NCBI RefSeq assembly: GCF_017571465.1 | Contig: NZ_JAGETV010000015.1 | Span: 1-59,072, forward strand | Direction: 5' to 3' | Length of the DNA stretch: 59,072 bases | Origin: Thiomicrorhabdus marina | Lineage (GTDB): Bacteria; Pseudomonadota; Gammaproteobacteria; Thiomicrospirales; Thiomicrospiraceae | Shown here: in pieces, positions 19,342 through 29,325 of the stretch | Layout of the letters: every line of letters begins with the position of its first letter | Position numbering within the stretch: the stretch's first letter is position 1 | Position numbers and translations under genes: made by a program | The notes under the pieces: generated by a model | What the model saw: the letters and a program-made list of their open reading frames with translations, nothing else | Told to the model about the DNA's origin: nothing | Databases searched by the model: none

Positions 19342-19343
19342 CA

Positions 19344-21092
19344 ATGCTTGACCGTGCGACCCTAAGCCTTTATCGCCGTTTATTACGCTATATTTTGCCG
19401 TATAAAAAGCTGATAGCGGTAACCTTGCTAGCGCTGATTTTTATCGCCATGATGGAACCTGCTACCGCTTGGATTCTCAAAGAACTGGTTGATGAAAGTC
19501 TGATTGCCAAAAACCCTGACTCATTTGTGATGATGCCAATTTTGTTGGCCGGTGTATTTATCGTTAAAGGAATTGCCGAATATTTCAGTAAGGTATTTAG
19601 CCAATGGATTGCCCAAAGCGCCATTCTTGACATCCGCTCGGAAATGTATCGCAAAATGCAGTCTTTGCCGTACAGCGATTTCCAAGCCTATTCAACCGGC
19701 AAGCTGATGTCGAAAATCACCTATGATGTACCACAGGCGAGCAATGCTCTATCAACCGCTTGGGTGATTATTATCCGCGACAGCTTGACGGTTACCGCAC
19801 TGGTCGCCTATCTACTCTATATCTCTTGGCAACTGACTTTGCTGATGCTTTTGATTGGCCCTGTAGTCGCATTTATTATTAATAAAGCCAGTAAGCTAAT
19901 GCGTAATTCCAGCCGCAATATGCAAGCCGACATGGGGCAGATGACGCATCAACTGGAAGAAGGCTTAAACGCCTATCAGGATATTAAAATCTATGGCGCG
20001 GAAAACTACGAACAGAACCGTTTTCAGAACACCGCAAAAAGTCTTTTGACCAATACCTTAAATGTCACCAAAGTCTCAGCGCTGAATGTGCCATTGGTTC
20101 AAGTGTTGGCCGCCATTGCCTTAGCTATCGTGGTTTATATCGCCATGCAGATGTCCGCCAAAGACATGTTTACCCCTGGCGAACTACTATCATTTATTAC
20201 CGCGATGGCTTTAACCTTTGAACCGATTCGCCGCCTAACCAATATCAATGAAACCGTGCAGAAAGGAATGGCTGCCGCAGAGAGTATTTTTAGCCTACTT
20301 GACTTACCGGACGAAGAAAATTGCGGGGAATTGAAACCCAAAGCCATCAAAGGCGAGATTATTTTCAAGGATATGCAATTCACCTATCCAAACGCCGATA
20401 AGGCAACTTTTGATCACCTAAATTTGCATATCGCTGCTGGTAAAACGACCGCTTTAGTTGGGCAGTCCGGAAGCGGTAAATCAACGCTTGTCCATCTAAT
20501 AGCGCGTTTCTATCAACCACAAAACGGCACCATTTTATTAGACGGCTCCCCCCTCAAAGACATTGAACTCGACTTCCTACGTCAACAGATGGCTTTTGTC
20601 AGCCAAAAAGTCGTGCTTTTCAATGACACCATTGCGACCAATATCGCTTACGGACAATCCGGCATTAGCGAAGAGCAAATCATCACAGCGGCGAAAAAAG
20701 CCCATGCTTGGGAGTTTATTGAAAAACTGCCGGACGGTCTAAATACTAATATAGGAGACAAGGGCGAATTGCTCTCCGGCGGACAAAGACAACGGATCGC
20801 TATTGCCCGTGCTTTTCTCAAAGATGCTCCGATTTTAATTATGGATGAAGCCACTTCCGCGCTGGACAATCAAAGCGAGAAGATGATTCAGGAAGCGATG
20901 GAAACACTACGCCAAGATCGCACCGTGATTATTATTGCGCACCGTTTGAGCACCATTGAAAATGCTGACCAGATTGTCGTGTTGGAGCATGGCCAGGTTG
21001 TCGAACAAGGCGACCATCAAGCACTTATATCTGCCAATGGGCTATACGCCAGTCTGTACCAAAAGGGAGAGCAAATTGGTGCAAACGTCTAG
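19344..21092 (+). CDS. msbA: Lipid A / LPS-core flippase ABC transporter MsbA
   Basis: An exporter half-transporter of 582 residues, matching the MsbA family. The N-terminal membrane domain (about 20-310) has six helices. The nucleotide-binding domain shows Walker [10 protein letters not shown], the Q-loop [12 protein letters not shown], the signature [15 protein letters not shown], and Walker [12 protein letters not shown] with the H-loop IIAHRLSTI. It flips lipid A-core across the inner membrane. The downstream lpxL, hldE and gmhA genes and the upstream phosphatase form a same-strand run. The lpxL start overlaps its end by 14 bases. Confidence 0.95.
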   Translation: MLDRATLSLYRRLLRYILPYKKLIAVTLLALIFIAMMEPATAWILKELVDESLIAKNPDSFVMMPILLAGVFIVKGIAEYFSKVFSQWIAQSAILDIRSEMYRKMQSLPYSDFQAYSTGKLMSKITYDVPQASNALSTAWVIIIRDSLTVTALVAYLLYISWQLTLLMLLIGPVVAFIINKASKLMRNSSRNMQADMGQMTHQLEEGLNAYQDIKIYGAENYEQNRFQNTAKSLLTNTLNVTKVSALNVPLVQVLAAIALAIVVYIAMQMSAKDMFTPGELLSFITAMALTFEPIRRLTNINETVQKGMAAAESIFSLLDLPDEENCGELKPKAIKGEIIFKDMQFTYPNADKATFDHLNLHIAAGKTTALVGQSGSGKSTLVHLIARFYQPQNGTILLDGSPLKDIELDFLRQQMAFVSQKVVLFNDTIATNIAYGQSGISEEQIITAAKKAHAWEFIEKLPDGLNTNIGDKGELLSGGQRQRIAIARAFLKDAPILIMDEATSALDNQSEKMIQEAMETLRQDRTVIIIAHRLSTIENADQIVVLEHGQVVEQGDHQALISANGLYASLYQKGEQIGANV

Positions 21093-22035
21093 TTCAAAAA
21101 ACACTAAACCGCTTTCCGGCCGAGATTTCTTGCACCCCAAATATTGGGGCATTTGGCTCGGTGTAGGCTTACTGAAAGTATTCAGTTGGTTGCCTTACAA
21201 CAGCAAATTCACTGTTGGTAAACTACTCGGCAACATGATGTATTGGTTAGCGCCAAGACGCCGTAAAATTGCTACTGCCAATATTCAAATCGCTTTTCCG
21301 GAAAAGACACCGGACGAACTGAAAGCGATTCTTAAAGCGCACTTTGTCAGCTTGGGAACCGGCTTTGCCGAGATGGCAATCATTTGGCATGGCGACCATA
21401 AAAAAAATCACCAAAATGCATTCGAGCGTTCTATCGTTCGCTTTATTGGAGCAGAAAATCTTCAGCATGCATTGAATGACAACAAAGGCGTTTTAATTTT
21501 AGCGCCGCACTTTACGACCCTTGAAGTGACCGGCTTGTTCGTCTCTTTTTTAACCAACTACCATGCGGTTTATCGCCCGCACGACAACCCTTTTATGGAT
21601 TATCTGATTGCCCAAGGTCGGAGTATTCAATTTGATAATGGTGAGACCGTTGAACCAGTCTCGAACAGCAATACTCGCCAGATGCTCAAAGTACTCAAAA
21701 ACGGCGGAGCTATGACTTTTCTGCCAGATCAAAAATACCGCGCTAAAGGATCAATTCGAGTACCTCTATTTGGAAAAGAAGCGCCAAGTAACCCAGCAAC
21801 CTCTAAAATCAGTAAATTGACTGGGTGCGCGGTAGTACCGACTTTTACTAGACGCATTGAAGATGAGCAAGGTATTCATTACGAAGTAGAATTCCTGCCG
21901 GCATTGGACAATTTTCCAGCTGACGACTACCAAGACACTTTACGACTGCATCACCTTTATGAAGACGCCATCCGCAAAGCCCCGGAGCAATATCTTTGGG
22001 TACATAACCGCTGGAACCTAAAATTAGAAAAATGA
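21079..22035 (+). CDS. lpxL: Lipid A late acyltransferase (LpxL/HtrB family)
   Basis: Transfers an acyl chain to Kdo2-lipid IVA at the inner membrane. The catalytic HX4E motif is seen in [12 protein letters not shown], and later landmarks ([31 protein letters not shown]) are typical. I choose the GTG at 21079 (318 residues) because AGGGAG lies nine bases upstream; a longer frame would reach deep into msbA. It overlaps msbA by 14 bases. An N-terminal hydrophobic segment near residues 20-40 likely anchors it. Whether it is LpxL- or LpxM-type cannot be told by eye. Confidence 0.88.
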   Translation: MQTSSSKNTKPLSGRDFLHPKYWGIWLGVGLLKVFSWLPYNSKFTVGKLLGNMMYWLAPRRRKIATANIQIAFPEKTPDELKAILKAHFVSLGTGFAEMAIIWHGDHKKNHQNAFERSIVRFIGAENLQHALNDNKGVLILAPHFTTLEVTGLFVSFLTNYHAVYRPHDNPFMDYLIAQGRSIQFDNGETVEPVSNSNTRQMLKVLKNGGAMTFLPDQKYRAKGSIRVPLFGKEAPSNPATSKISKLTGCAVVPTFTRRIEDEQGIHYEVEFLPALDNFPADDYQDTLRLHHLYEDAIRKAPEQYLWVHNRWNLKLEK

Positions 22036-22042
22036 GCACCCT

Positions 22043-23485
22043 ATGAAATTAGACTTCTCAAAAGCCAAAATTCTTGTCATCGGCGATGTCATGCTTGACC
22101 AATATTGGTCCGGCTCAACGCAGCGTATTTCACCGGAAGCACCGGTTCCAGTAGTTAAAGTTCAAGACGATGAAACTCGACTTGGCGGCGCTGCCAACGT
22201 CGCTCTTAACCTAAAAGCGCTTGGCGCTAATGTCGAACTGGCTGCAGTGATCGGTGACGACGAAGCCGGAATACTGGTCAAACAACTGCTTGATAAACAA
22301 AATATCATGACGCACTTTCATTTTGGCGAACAACCGACAATTCGCAAGCTGCGGATTCTAAGCCGCCATCAGCAGCTGATTCGAATGGACTTTGAAGAAC
22401 CTTTGCTTGCTAAAACCGCGGAAAGCTTTGCAGATAATATCAGCAACATCGTGAAAAATTTCGACTTAGTGCTGTTTTCGGACTATGCAAAAGGCAGCCT
22501 AACCGCTATCCAAAAGATGATTCAAGCATGTAATTCTGCGGGCGTGCAATCGTTTATCGACCCGAAAGGCGATTGTTACCAGAAATACAGCGGTGCCACT
22601 TTAATCAAGCCGAATCAATCTGAATTCTGTCAAATTGCCGGACAGTTCCAAGACACCGCAGAATTAACCACAAAAGCCCAAGAACTAATTCAGTCACTCC
22701 AGCTTAAACACCTATTGGTAACGCGTAGCGAAGAAGGCATGGCGCTCTTCACCCCTGAGCAGGAACCTTACTTCCTTGCCACACAAGCACAGGATGTTTA
22801 TGACGTCACCGGCGCCGGCGATACCGTGATTGCGACGATAGGAGCCGCCTACGCGAATGGCTATTCGTTAAAAGACGCTCTGCACTTCGCCAATATCGCT
22901 GCCGGCATCGTGGTCGCTAAAGTTGGTACGGCCACCGCAAGCTTAGCGGAACTCAGTGACAAACTCCACCTATCACAACGCCATCAAGGTTATGTCGCGC
23001 CGTCCAAACAAGAATTAAAAGAACTGGTTCAGCAAGCGCAACAACAAGGCAAGAAAGTGGTCTTTACCAATGGCTGCTTTGATATTCTCCATTCCGGTCA
23101 TGTGCGCTATTTGGATGAAGCCGCCAAACAAGGCGACAAGCTGATTATCGCTGTCAACTCCGATGAGTCCGTGCAACAACTGAAAGGCCCTACACGCCCT
23201 ATTGTTCCTTTACAAAGCCGTATGGAATTACTTGCCTCACTAAGCTGTGTAGACTGGGTAATTCCCTTCTCGGAAGAAACGCCGCGCGATTTAATCTGCT
23301 ATCTTGAACCAAACGTTTTGGTTAAGGGCGGTGATTATCAACCGCACGAAATTGCTGGTTGTGACTGCGTTTGGGACAAAGGCGGCAAAGTGGAAATTCT
23401 CAGCTTCTGGGATGGCTTTTCAACTACCCAGATTGTCGAACGCATCCAAACCTCAATCGCCGAGGAGCAAAATGATGAAAATTGA
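22043..23485 (+). CDS. hldE: Bifunctional heptose 7-phosphate kinase / heptose 1-phosphate adenylyltransferase
   Basis: Makes ADP-glycero-manno-heptose for LPS inner core. The N-terminal ribokinase-like half (about 1-315) shows GDVMLDQYWSGS, RLGGAANVALNLKALG and the kinase motif DVTGAGDTVIA. The C-terminal nucleotidyltransferase half (about 340-475) shows FTNGCFDILHSGHVRYLDEA and VNSDESVQQLKGPTRPI. At 480 residues it is the full fusion, as in E. coli HldE. It overlaps gmhA by 11 bases. Confidence 0.96.
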   Translation: MKLDFSKAKILVIGDVMLDQYWSGSTQRISPEAPVPVVKVQDDETRLGGAANVALNLKALGANVELAAVIGDDEAGILVKQLLDKQNIMTHFHFGEQPTIRKLRILSRHQQLIRMDFEEPLLAKTAESFADNISNIVKNFDLVLFSDYAKGSLTAIQKMIQACNSAGVQSFIDPKGDCYQKYSGATLIKPNQSEFCQIAGQFQDTAELTTKAQELIQSLQLKHLLVTRSEEGMALFTPEQEPYFLATQAQDVYDVTGAGDTVIATIGAAYANGYSLKDALHFANIAAGIVVAKVGTATASLAELSDKLHLSQRHQGYVAPSKQELKELVQQAQQQGKKVVFTNGCFDILHSGHVRYLDEAAKQGDKLIIAVNSDESVQQLKGPTRPIVPLQSRMELLASLSCVDWVIPFSEETPRDLICYLEPNVLVKGGDYQPHEIAGCDCVWDKGGKVEILSFWDGFSTTQIVERIQTSIAEEQNDEN

Positions 23486-24044
23486 ACTAGACTTCAATGC
23501 CGTTGCCAAAGAACATCAACAAGCGGTTGATTCGGTATTTGCACAAGCAGAACAAATTCAACAAGCTGCCAAAGCGATGATTGCCGTTCTAAAAAACGGT
23601 AACAAAGTACTTTGGTGCGGCAATGGCGGCAGTGCTGCTGAAGCACAACATATGGCGGCAGAATTAATGGTGCGCTATGTCAAAAACCGTCAACCGTTAG
23701 CATCCATTGCTTTGACCAATGACACCTCTATTTTGACCGCGCACCCGAATGATTATGACTTCTCAACCCTGTTCGCCCGCCAAGTCGAAGGACTCGCGCA
23801 AGAAGGCGATTTATTGATTGGACTAAGTACTTCCGGCAAGAGTGAAAATGTGCTAAAAGCGTTTGCGGCCGCGAAACAGAAACAGGTCAAGACGCTGGCA
23901 CTAATTGGCCAAGACGATAGTGAAGTCAGCAACTTAGCTAACATGGTCATTAAGGTAAATAGCTCCAAAACCGCTCGAATTCAAGAAGGCCATACCCTCA
24001 TCAACCATTTAATATGCGAAATGCTTGACCTCGCCTTTGATTAA
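23475..24044 (+). CDS. gmhA: Phosphoheptose isomerase
   Basis: Converts sedoheptulose 7-phosphate to glycero-manno-heptose 7-phosphate, the first step toward ADP-heptose. A SIS-domain protein of 189 residues, with the key stretch CGNGGSAAEAQHMAAEL, then LIGLSTSGKSENVLKA, and a C-terminal IQEGHTLINHLICEMLD. Two ATGs are possible (23472 and 23475); AGGAG at 23463-23467 is better spaced (7 bases) from 23475. It is the last gene of the LPS run and is followed by a terminator. Confidence 0.95.
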   Translation: MKIELDFNAVAKEHQQAVDSVFAQAEQIQQAAKAMIAVLKNGNKVLWCGNGGSAAEAQHMAAELMVRYVKNRQPLASIALTNDTSILTAHPNDYDFSTLFARQVEGLAQEGDLLIGLSTSGKSENVLKAFAAAKQKQVKTLALIGQDDSEVSNLANMVIKVNSSKTARIQEGHTLINHLICEMLDLAFD

Positions 24045-24066
24045 ACGATACAAATCACAGGCACAA

Positions 24067-24103
24067 AAAAACCGCTCGAAGAAAGATTGCTTGAGCGGTT
24101 TTT
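24067..24103 (+). terminator. Rho-independent terminator after gmhA
   Basis: The inverted repeat AAAACCGCTC and GAGCGGTTTT, with a short loop and flanking A/T runs, lies about 20 bases past the gmhA stop codon. It ends the phosphatase-msbA-lpxL-hldE-gmhA transcript and may also serve the convergent ilvE transcript. Confidence 0.8.
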
Positions 24104-24129
24104 CATTTGCGCCGTATAAAGCTTATCGC

Positions 24130-24339
24130 TTAGTGACCGCCGGTAGCGTTCGGATCAAAGTCCGTTAGGATGTAATCCGCGCCACAATATGGGCACTTGG
24201 CTTTACCGGTTTTTTCAATCGGCAAATACACGCGCGGATGCGAATTCCACTTGCTCATATCCGGTGTTGGGCAGTGCAGCGGTAAATCTTTATGCGTTAC
24301 CTCATACACTTTTTGGCTATTGGTTGAGTTTGATGACAT
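24130..24339 (-). CDS. CHCC-type zinc-finger domain protein
   Basis: A 69-residue protein with cysteines and histidine in LHCPTPD and KCPYCGADY, plus a C-terminal GGH, the PF10276 (zf-CHCC) pattern seen in small gammaproteobacterial proteins. The start at 24339 is chosen because GGGAGA lies upstream with normal spacing; the longer frame lacks a site. It lies 17 bases downstream of ilvE and should be co-transcribed with it. The function is unknown; relatives include a mitochondrial complex I subunit domain (NDUFS6). Confidence 0.8.
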   Translation of the reverse strand: MSSNSTNSQKVYEVTHKDLPLHCPTPDMSKWNSHPRVYLPIEKTGKAKCPYCGADYILTDFDPNATGGH

Positions 24340-24356
24340 CTGGCTCTCCCTTCTAC

Positions 24357-25283
24357 TTAAGCTACTGGCGTTAACCAATCCATATGCGCTGGCGAGCGAC
24401 CGTGCACAATATCGAAGTACTGCGATTGAAGCTTCTCGGTAATCGGACCACGCGACCCAGCACCGATAGGACGGTTATCCAGCTCACGAATCGGCGTTAC
24501 TTCTGCCGCGGTACCGGTGAAGAACGCTTCGTCAGCAATATAAACTTCGTCGCGAGTAATGCGTTTTTCGCGAACTTCAATACCGTTCTCTTTCGCCAAC
24601 TGCATAATGGTTTTACGCGTAATACCGTCCAGACATGAAGTCAGCTCAGGCGTATAAAGCACACCGTCTTTAACCATAAAGAAGTTTTCACCTGAACCTT
24701 CAGAAACATAGCCATCAACATCCAATAACAGCGCTTCATCACAACCGTGCGAAACCGCTTCTTGCAGAGCAAGCATCGAGTTCATGTATTGACCGTTTGA
24801 CTTCGCTTTGGTCATGGTGACGTTTACGTGATGACGCGTATACGATGAAGTCGCGATTTTGATACCTTTAGTTAGGTTTTCTTCACCCATGTACGCGCCC
24901 CATTCCCAAGCGGCAACCATTACGTGTACTTTAAGATTATCAGCACGCAATCCCATTCCTTCTGAACCGTAAAACGCCATTGGTCGGATGTAAGCGGACT
25001 TTAGATTGTTTTCACGAACCGCCGCACGCTGCGCTTCATCCAGTGTCGCTTGGTCATACGGCATTGGCATATTCATGATTTTTGATGAGTTAATCAAACG
25101 CTTAGTGTGTGCATCCAAACGGAAGATTGAAGTACCCTGTTCGGCTTCATAAGCGCGCACGCCTTCAAACACCCCCATACCGTAGTGTAAGGTGTGGGTC
25201 AGTACATGGACCTTAGCATCGCGCCAAGGAACCATTTCACCATCTAGCCAAATCAGACCATCTCTATCTGCCATTGTTTGCAT
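24357..25283 (-). CDS. ilvE: Branched-chain amino-acid aminotransferase
   Basis: A PLP enzyme (fold class IV) for the last step of leucine, isoleucine and valine synthesis. It has WLDGEMVPWRDAKVHVLTHT and GMGVFEGVRAYE at the N-terminus, the lysine-containing AKSNGQYMNSMLALQEA stretch (the Schiff-base lysine is expected there), and SEGSGENFFMVKDG. At 308 residues it matches the family. A second ATG three codons in (25274) is an alternative start. A palindrome lies upstream at 25321-25354. Confidence 0.94.
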   Translation of the reverse strand: MQTMADRDGLIWLDGEMVPWRDAKVHVLTHTLHYGMGVFEGVRAYEAEQGTSIFRLDAHTKRLINSSKIMNMPMPYDQATLDEAQRAAVRENNLKSAYIRPMAFYGSEGMGLRADNLKVHVMVAAWEWGAYMGEENLTKGIKIATSSYTRHHVNVTMTKAKSNGQYMNSMLALQEAVSHGCDEALLLDVDGYVSEGSGENFFMVKDGVLYTPELTSCLDGITRKTIMQLAKENGIEVREKRITRDEVYIADEAFFTGTAAEVTPIRELDNRPIGAGSRGPITEKLQSQYFDIVHGRSPAHMDWLTPVA

Positions 25284-25320
25284 TGAACATTACTCCAAAA
25301 CCATTAAGCGCCATTGGCGT

Positions 25321-25354
25321 TTCGTTAAAAAATATAGCCAGATATTTTAACGAA
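25321..25354. promoter_or_regulatory. Imperfect palindrome upstream of ilvE
   Basis: TTCGTTAAAA (25321-25330) pairs with TTTTAACGAA (25345-25354), with an inner TAT/ATA extension. It lies 38 bases upstream of the ilvE start, where an operator or a promoter-proximal hairpin would sit. A regulator cannot be named. Confidence 0.4.
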
Positions 25355-25530
25355 TATAAGTAAACGGTGTAGGAATTATTTACGCCTGTTTGCGGAAAAT
25401 TTATGCCTAAAAATCAAATTCTTAGCGTTTTCCTCGTGAAAGTCGGCAAAAATACCCGGCAAAACTTGAATTTTTAAATGCAATGGCTAAAATCTTCTTT
25501 TTGCTCTTTCAAACAAGCTGTAATGATTAG

Positions 25531-25796
25531 GGAAACGCAGAACAAGTCCAAATGGCTTCAGGCAAAGTAAAATTTAAGTTAAGCAAGGCGTCTGTTTGCC
25601 GTCATGTCTAGACCTGACAAAAAGAGACAACACCGCTTAACCAAATTTTGCAAAGCTCCTACGGGCGAGGTTTGGAAGCGTCACTTCGTTGTTAGACTTC
25701 TTAACCATAGCGATGGCTATGCTTTGCGAAATCTGCCTAGAATTGACTGCTTCAAACACCTCGCTGAAGCCAATGGGGACTTAATTCTGCGCTTCC
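25531..25796. repeat. Nested inverted-repeat element (three-way-junction-like)
   Basis: A 266-base non-coding block in the spacer before argD. The outer arms pair: 25531-25561 with 25764-25796, including TGGCTTCAG with CTGAAGCCA, AAGTCC with GGACTT, and a 12-bp arm with one mismatch. Inside lie two further paired regions: GTTAAGC (25578-25584) with GCTTAAC (25635-25641), and GCGAGGTTTGGAAGC (25665-25679) with GCTTCAAACACCTCGC (25749-25764). The second encloses a small CATAGC/GCTATG hairpin. This is either a MITE-like palindromic element or a structured RNA; the sequence alone does not decide. No known RNA family is recognised. Confidence 0.7.
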
Positions 25797-25801
25797 TTAG
25801 C

Positions 25802-25935
25802 AAAAAAGCAACCCATCGGGAATGTATTTTTGAGCTGAGCTTTGCTCTATCGCCAACTTAGGTTTTTTTACCAAACCCATGCAAACGCGAACTGCCGAAG
25901 CCGTTGAAAAATACCTTTTCTAGGTTGCTTTTTTT
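25802..25935. repeat. Second long-range hairpin ending in T-run
   Basis: AAAAAAGCAACC (25802-25813) pairs perfectly with GGTTGCTTTTTT (25923-25934), and within it GTATTTTT (25824-25831) pairs with AAAAATAC (25907-25914). It starts six bases after the larger element. The 3' arm ends in a run of T, so on the plus strand it could act as a terminator with a very large loop, or close a structured RNA. No gene is seen between 25284 and 26067. Confidence 0.6.
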
Positions 25936-26018
25936 ATTTCTAAACGCAAGAAAGCAAATCCGCCACCGTTTAGAAAATCAATAAAAAACAGATAATAAAA
26001 AGTCGTTATTGACGCATT

Positions 26019-26060
26019 CCCTGCAAAGAGAGAGAAGTGCAGGGCTGACTTAACAAGGAA
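26019..26060 (+). promoter_or_regulatory. Hairpin and ribosome-binding site before argD
   Basis: CCCTGCA (26019-26025) and TGCAGGG (26038-26044) form a 7-bp hairpin in the argD leader, followed by an AAGGA ribosome-binding site near 26055. No clear ARG-box palindrome was found by eye. Confidence 0.4.
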
Positions 26061-26067
26061 ATGTTTC

Positions 26068-27246
26068 ATGTCAAACCATTTAATGAATACCTATGCACGC
26101 TTGCCGGTAAGCTTTGTTAAAGGACAAGGCGCCCTATTGCATGACAGTGAAGGGAAAACCTATATTGACGGCATTAGCGGTATCGCAGTGTGTAGTCTAG
26201 GGCACGCTCACCCTGCGATCAGCGATGCAATTTGTGCGCAAAGCCAGACCTTGCTGCACACCTCAAACCTGTATCAGATTGATAAGCAACAGCAACTGGC
26301 AGACAAACTTTGCGAACTATCAGGAATGGAACAAGCGTTTTTCTGCAACTCAGGTGCAGAAGCCAACGAAACCGCAATCAAGATTGCGCGCAAGTATGCC
26401 AATCAAAAAGGCATTAGTAACGCCAAGATTATCGTGATGGAAAATAGTTTCCACGGTCGTACCATGGCTACTCTTAGTGCAACCGGTAATGAAAAAGTTC
26501 ACGACGGCTTCTATCCTCTGGTACAAGGCTTTGAACGTGTACCATTCGATAATATTGCCGCAGTCGAAGCACTACAAAACGACCAAGACATCGTGGCGAT
26601 TCTGGTTGAGCCAGTACAAGGTGAAGGTGGCGTTCATGTTCCTAAAGAAGGTTATTTAAAAGCACTACGCGACATTTGTGACCGTAACGAATGGTTATTG
26701 ATGTTGGATGAAATCCAAACCGGCATCGGCCGTACTGGCAAATGGTTTGCCCATCAATATGAAGGCATTAAACCAGACGTGCTAAGCTTGGCAAAAGCGT
26801 TAGGCAATGGCGTTCCAATTGGCGCAAGTTTGGTTTCGGGCCGTGCGACCGGCATGCTAGTTCCTGGCAACCACGGCACCACTTTCGGCGGCAACCCTCT
26901 GGCTTGTGCAGCCGGTTTAGCCGTGGTCGAAACACTGGAAGTGCACAATCATATTGAGCACGTAGCCATCAAAGGCGAACAACTGTTAGCAAAATTCAAA
27001 CAGTCTTTAGATGGAATCGACACTGTTGTCGACATCCGTGGTAAAGGCTTTATGGTTGGTATTCAACTGAACAAACCTTGTGGTGAGTTGGTTGCTAAAG
27101 CCCTAGAAAAAGGTGCTTTGATTAACGTAACTCGCGGCGACACGATTCGCCTGCTACCAACCTTTGTAATGACACAAGAGCAAACCGATACGCTAGTCAC
27201 CATTGTTAGCGATTTAGTGAAAGAATTTGCTCAAACAAACTCATAA
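26068..27246 (+). CDS. argD: Acetylornithine aminotransferase
   Basis: A PLP aminotransferase of the arginine pathway; 392 residues, normal length. It has GISGIAVCSLGHAHPAI, FFCNSGAEANETAIKIARK, FHGRTMATLSATG, the MLDEIQTGIGRTGKWFA metal/PLP stretch, and the lysine motif SLAKALGNGVPIGA, where the lysine forms the internal aldimine. It is followed after 15 bases by argF, the next step of the pathway, so the two form an arginine operon. AAGGA precedes the ATG. Confidence 0.95.
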   Translation: MSNHLMNTYARLPVSFVKGQGALLHDSEGKTYIDGISGIAVCSLGHAHPAISDAICAQSQTLLHTSNLYQIDKQQQLADKLCELSGMEQAFFCNSGAEANETAIKIARKYANQKGISNAKIIVMENSFHGRTMATLSATGNEKVHDGFYPLVQGFERVPFDNIAAVEALQNDQDIVAILVEPVQGEGGVHVPKEGYLKALRDICDRNEWLLMLDEIQTGIGRTGKWFAHQYEGIKPDVLSLAKALGNGVPIGASLVSGRATGMLVPGNHGTTFGGNPLACAAGLAVVETLEVHNHIEHVAIKGEQLLAKFKQSLDGIDTVVDIRGKGFMVGIQLNKPCGELVAKALEKGALINVTRGDTIRLLPTFVMTQEQTDTLVTIVSDLVKEFAQTNS

Positions 27247-27261
27247 CCAAAGTTATTTATT

Positions 27262-28167
27262 ATGACTGTAAGACACTTTTTAACCTTAAAAGACCTCTCG
27301 AAGGAAGAATTGCAAACTGTTCTAGAACGCGGTATAGAACTGAAGAACATGCAAAAATCCGGAGAGATTCACGAGCCGCTAAAAAACCAAACCTTAGCGA
27401 TGATCTTTGAAAAATCTTCGACTCGTACCCGTATTTCATTTGAAACCGGCATGACCCAACTAGGTGGTCACGCACTGTTCCTTTCATCACGCGACACACA
27501 ACTTGGGCGCGGCGAACCACTAGAAGACAGTGCACGCGTCATTTCTAGCATGGTAGACGGTATTATGATTCGCACTTTCGAACATAAAATCGTGGAAACC
27601 ATGGCTGAATACTCACGAGTACCGATTATCAATGCGCTAACCGACGACTATCATCCATGTCAACTACTGGCTGATATGCAGACCTATTACGAGCACCGAG
27701 GAAGCATTGCCGGAAAAACCGTGACTTGGGTTGGAGACGGCAACAATATGTGCCAGTCATATATCAATGCCGCAGAACTGTATGATTTTAAACTGCGCAT
27801 CGCTTGCCCAGAAGGCTATGATCCAAATCCTGAATTAGTTGCAGAACACGCCGACCGCGTTGAAATTTTCCGTAGCACCAAAGATGCTGCGGCTAACGCC
27901 GACTTAGTGGTCACCGACGTTTGGGCTAGTATGGGTCAAGAAGAAGAGCAGCGTCTACGCGAAAAAGCCTTTGCTAACTTCCAGGTCAATGCTGAAGTCA
28001 TGGCTTGTGCCAAAGACGATGCCCTATTCATGCATTGCTTACCTGCACACCGCGATGAAGAAGTCACCGCAGACGTTATCGATGGCAATCAATCCGTTGT
28101 CTGGGACGAAGCAGAAAACCGTCTACATGCTCAAAAAGCTCTGCTTGAGTTCCTTATGGCGAAATAA
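27262..28167 (+). CDS. argF: Ornithine carbamoyltransferase
   Basis: Condenses ornithine with carbamoyl phosphate to citrulline. A 301-residue protein with the carbamoyl-phosphate motif [12 protein letters not shown] (STRTR), the [11 protein letters not shown] stretch, the ornithine-loop region [12 protein letters not shown], and the HCLPAHR active-site motif with its cysteine. It sits directly downstream of argD and is followed by a terminator. Confidence 0.96.
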   Translation: MTVRHFLTLKDLSKEELQTVLERGIELKNMQKSGEIHEPLKNQTLAMIFEKSSTRTRISFETGMTQLGGHALFLSSRDTQLGRGEPLEDSARVISSMVDGIMIRTFEHKIVETMAEYSRVPIINALTDDYHPCQLLADMQTYYEHRGSIAGKTVTWVGDGNNMCQSYINAAELYDFKLRIACPEGYDPNPELVAEHADRVEIFRSTKDAAANADLVVTDVWASMGQEEEQRLREKAFANFQVNAEVMACAKDDALFMHCLPAHRDEEVTADVIDGNQSVVWDEAENRLHAQKALLEFLMAK

Positions 28168-28192
28168 CTTATAACCAAGCCTAGCTTCAAAT

Positions 28193-28238
28193 AAAAAGCC
28201 CGCATTGTGAAAAGAAAATTTCAATGCGGGCTTTTTTA
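28193..28238. terminator. Bidirectional terminator between argF and recR
   Basis: A long perfect inverted repeat (AAAAAGCCCGCATTG with CAATGCGGGCTTTTT) sits between the convergent argF and recR genes, with T-runs in both directions. It can end both transcripts. Confidence 0.9.
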
Positions 28239-28255
28239 CTCTGACGGCGAAGAAA

Positions 28256-28849
28256 CTAAACTTCGCGACGAGAAAGGAAAGCTTGGGTAAGGGTACCTGA
28301 ATCGAGATACTCCAATTCACCACCTAATGGTATCCCCTGCGCGAGGCGGGAGACTTTTACGTCATAATTCTTAGCAATTTGCTGTAGATAATGTGCGGTT
28401 GCCTCTCCTTCAACGGAGGGGTTAGTCGCAATGATCAATTCTGAACAGCCACCTTGTTGCAATCGCAGTTCGAGAATCGGCAAACCAATATCTTCTGGAC
28501 CGATACCGTCTATCGGTGATAAACGCCCCATCAAAACAAAATAAGTGCCTCGAAAAATACCGGACTGTTCAATAACAGCAATATCGGCAGGTGATTCCAC
28601 CACACAAATTTCATCTTGAACACGTTTCGCCGAAGCGCATATCGGGCAGATTTCATTTTCAGAAAAAGTACGACACTGCCGGCAATGTCCAACTTTCTCC
28701 ATCGCTTCGTTTAATGTTTCCGCCAAACGAAGCGCACCTTTTCGATCTCGCTCCAGAAGATGGTAAGCCATGCGCTGAGCAGATTTTGCACCAACGCCTG
28801 GCAGAACCTTCAATGCTGAAATTAAATCATCAATTAATGGGGTTTGCAT
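28256..28849 (-). CDS. recR: Recombination mediator RecR
   Basis: Works with RecF and RecO to load RecA at single-strand gaps. A 197-residue protein. The N-terminal helix-hairpin-helix [20 protein letters not shown], the four-cysteine zinc finger ([16 protein letters not shown]), and the Toprim domain ([14 protein letters not shown] and later [14 protein letters not shown]) are all clear. It is the last gene of the dnaX-ybaB-recR cluster. Confidence 0.96.
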   Translation of the reverse strand: MQTPLIDDLISALKVLPGVGAKSAQRMAYHLLERDRKGALRLAETLNEAMEKVGHCRQCRTFSENEICPICASAKRVQDEICVVESPADIAVIEQSGIFRGTYFVLMGRLSPIDGIGPEDIGLPILELRLQQGGCSELIIATNPSVEGEATAHYLQQIAKNYDVKVSRLAQGIPLGGELEYLDSGTLTQAFLSRREV

Positions 28850-28938
28850 TGATTTCCATTAGTAAAAACAAGTAAAAATCCAATTAAAAGGTGGGTTCTA
28901 TCCATTTTAAAATCATTGGTTAACAAAAAACCTCGTAT

Positions 28939-29271
28939 TTAAAATGGCATTTTCATCCCTGGTGGAAGGTTAATACCATTTGTCAAAGAACCCATTTTTT
29001 CTTGGGTCGTCTCTTCAACCGTGCGCGCTGCACTATTTACCGCTGCGGCAATCAAGTCTTCTAGCATTTCACGATCATCCATTAATGAATCGTCGATTTG
29101 TACTTGCACCAATTCGTGTTTACCTGTCATGGTCACTTTTACCAAACCACCACCAGACTCACCAGAAACTTCCATCTGGGCGATTTCTGCTTGCGCTTTT
29201 TGCATATTCTCTTGCATCTCTTGCGCTTGCTTCATTAGGTTACCTAGACCACCTTTTCCACCACCAAACAT
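28939..29271 (-). CDS. ybaB: YbaB/EbfC nucleoid-associated protein
   Basis: A small DNA-binding protein of 110 residues from the chosen start at 29271. An AAGGA site precedes that ATG at normal spacing, and [20 protein letters not shown] is the usual YbaB opening. The central stretch [20 protein letters not shown] fits the family. It lies between dnaX and recR on the same strand, 54 bases after dnaX. Confidence 0.92.
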   Translation of the reverse strand: MFGGGKGGLGNLMKQAQEMQENMQKAQAEIAQMEVSGESGGGLVKVTMTGKHELVQVQIDDSLMDDREMLEDLIAAAVNSAARTVEETTQEKMGSLTNGINLPPGMKMPF

Positions 29272-29325
29272 TCTTTTTTCCTTTTCGTTTTTTAATGTAA
29301 ATTTCTCATGAATCACTTAACGCGA

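Noticed and set aside
25604-25861. 85-residue reading frame in the argD spacer
   Set aside because: It lies across the nested inverted-repeat arms, has no good start signal, and the pairing explains the base pattern better than protein coding.
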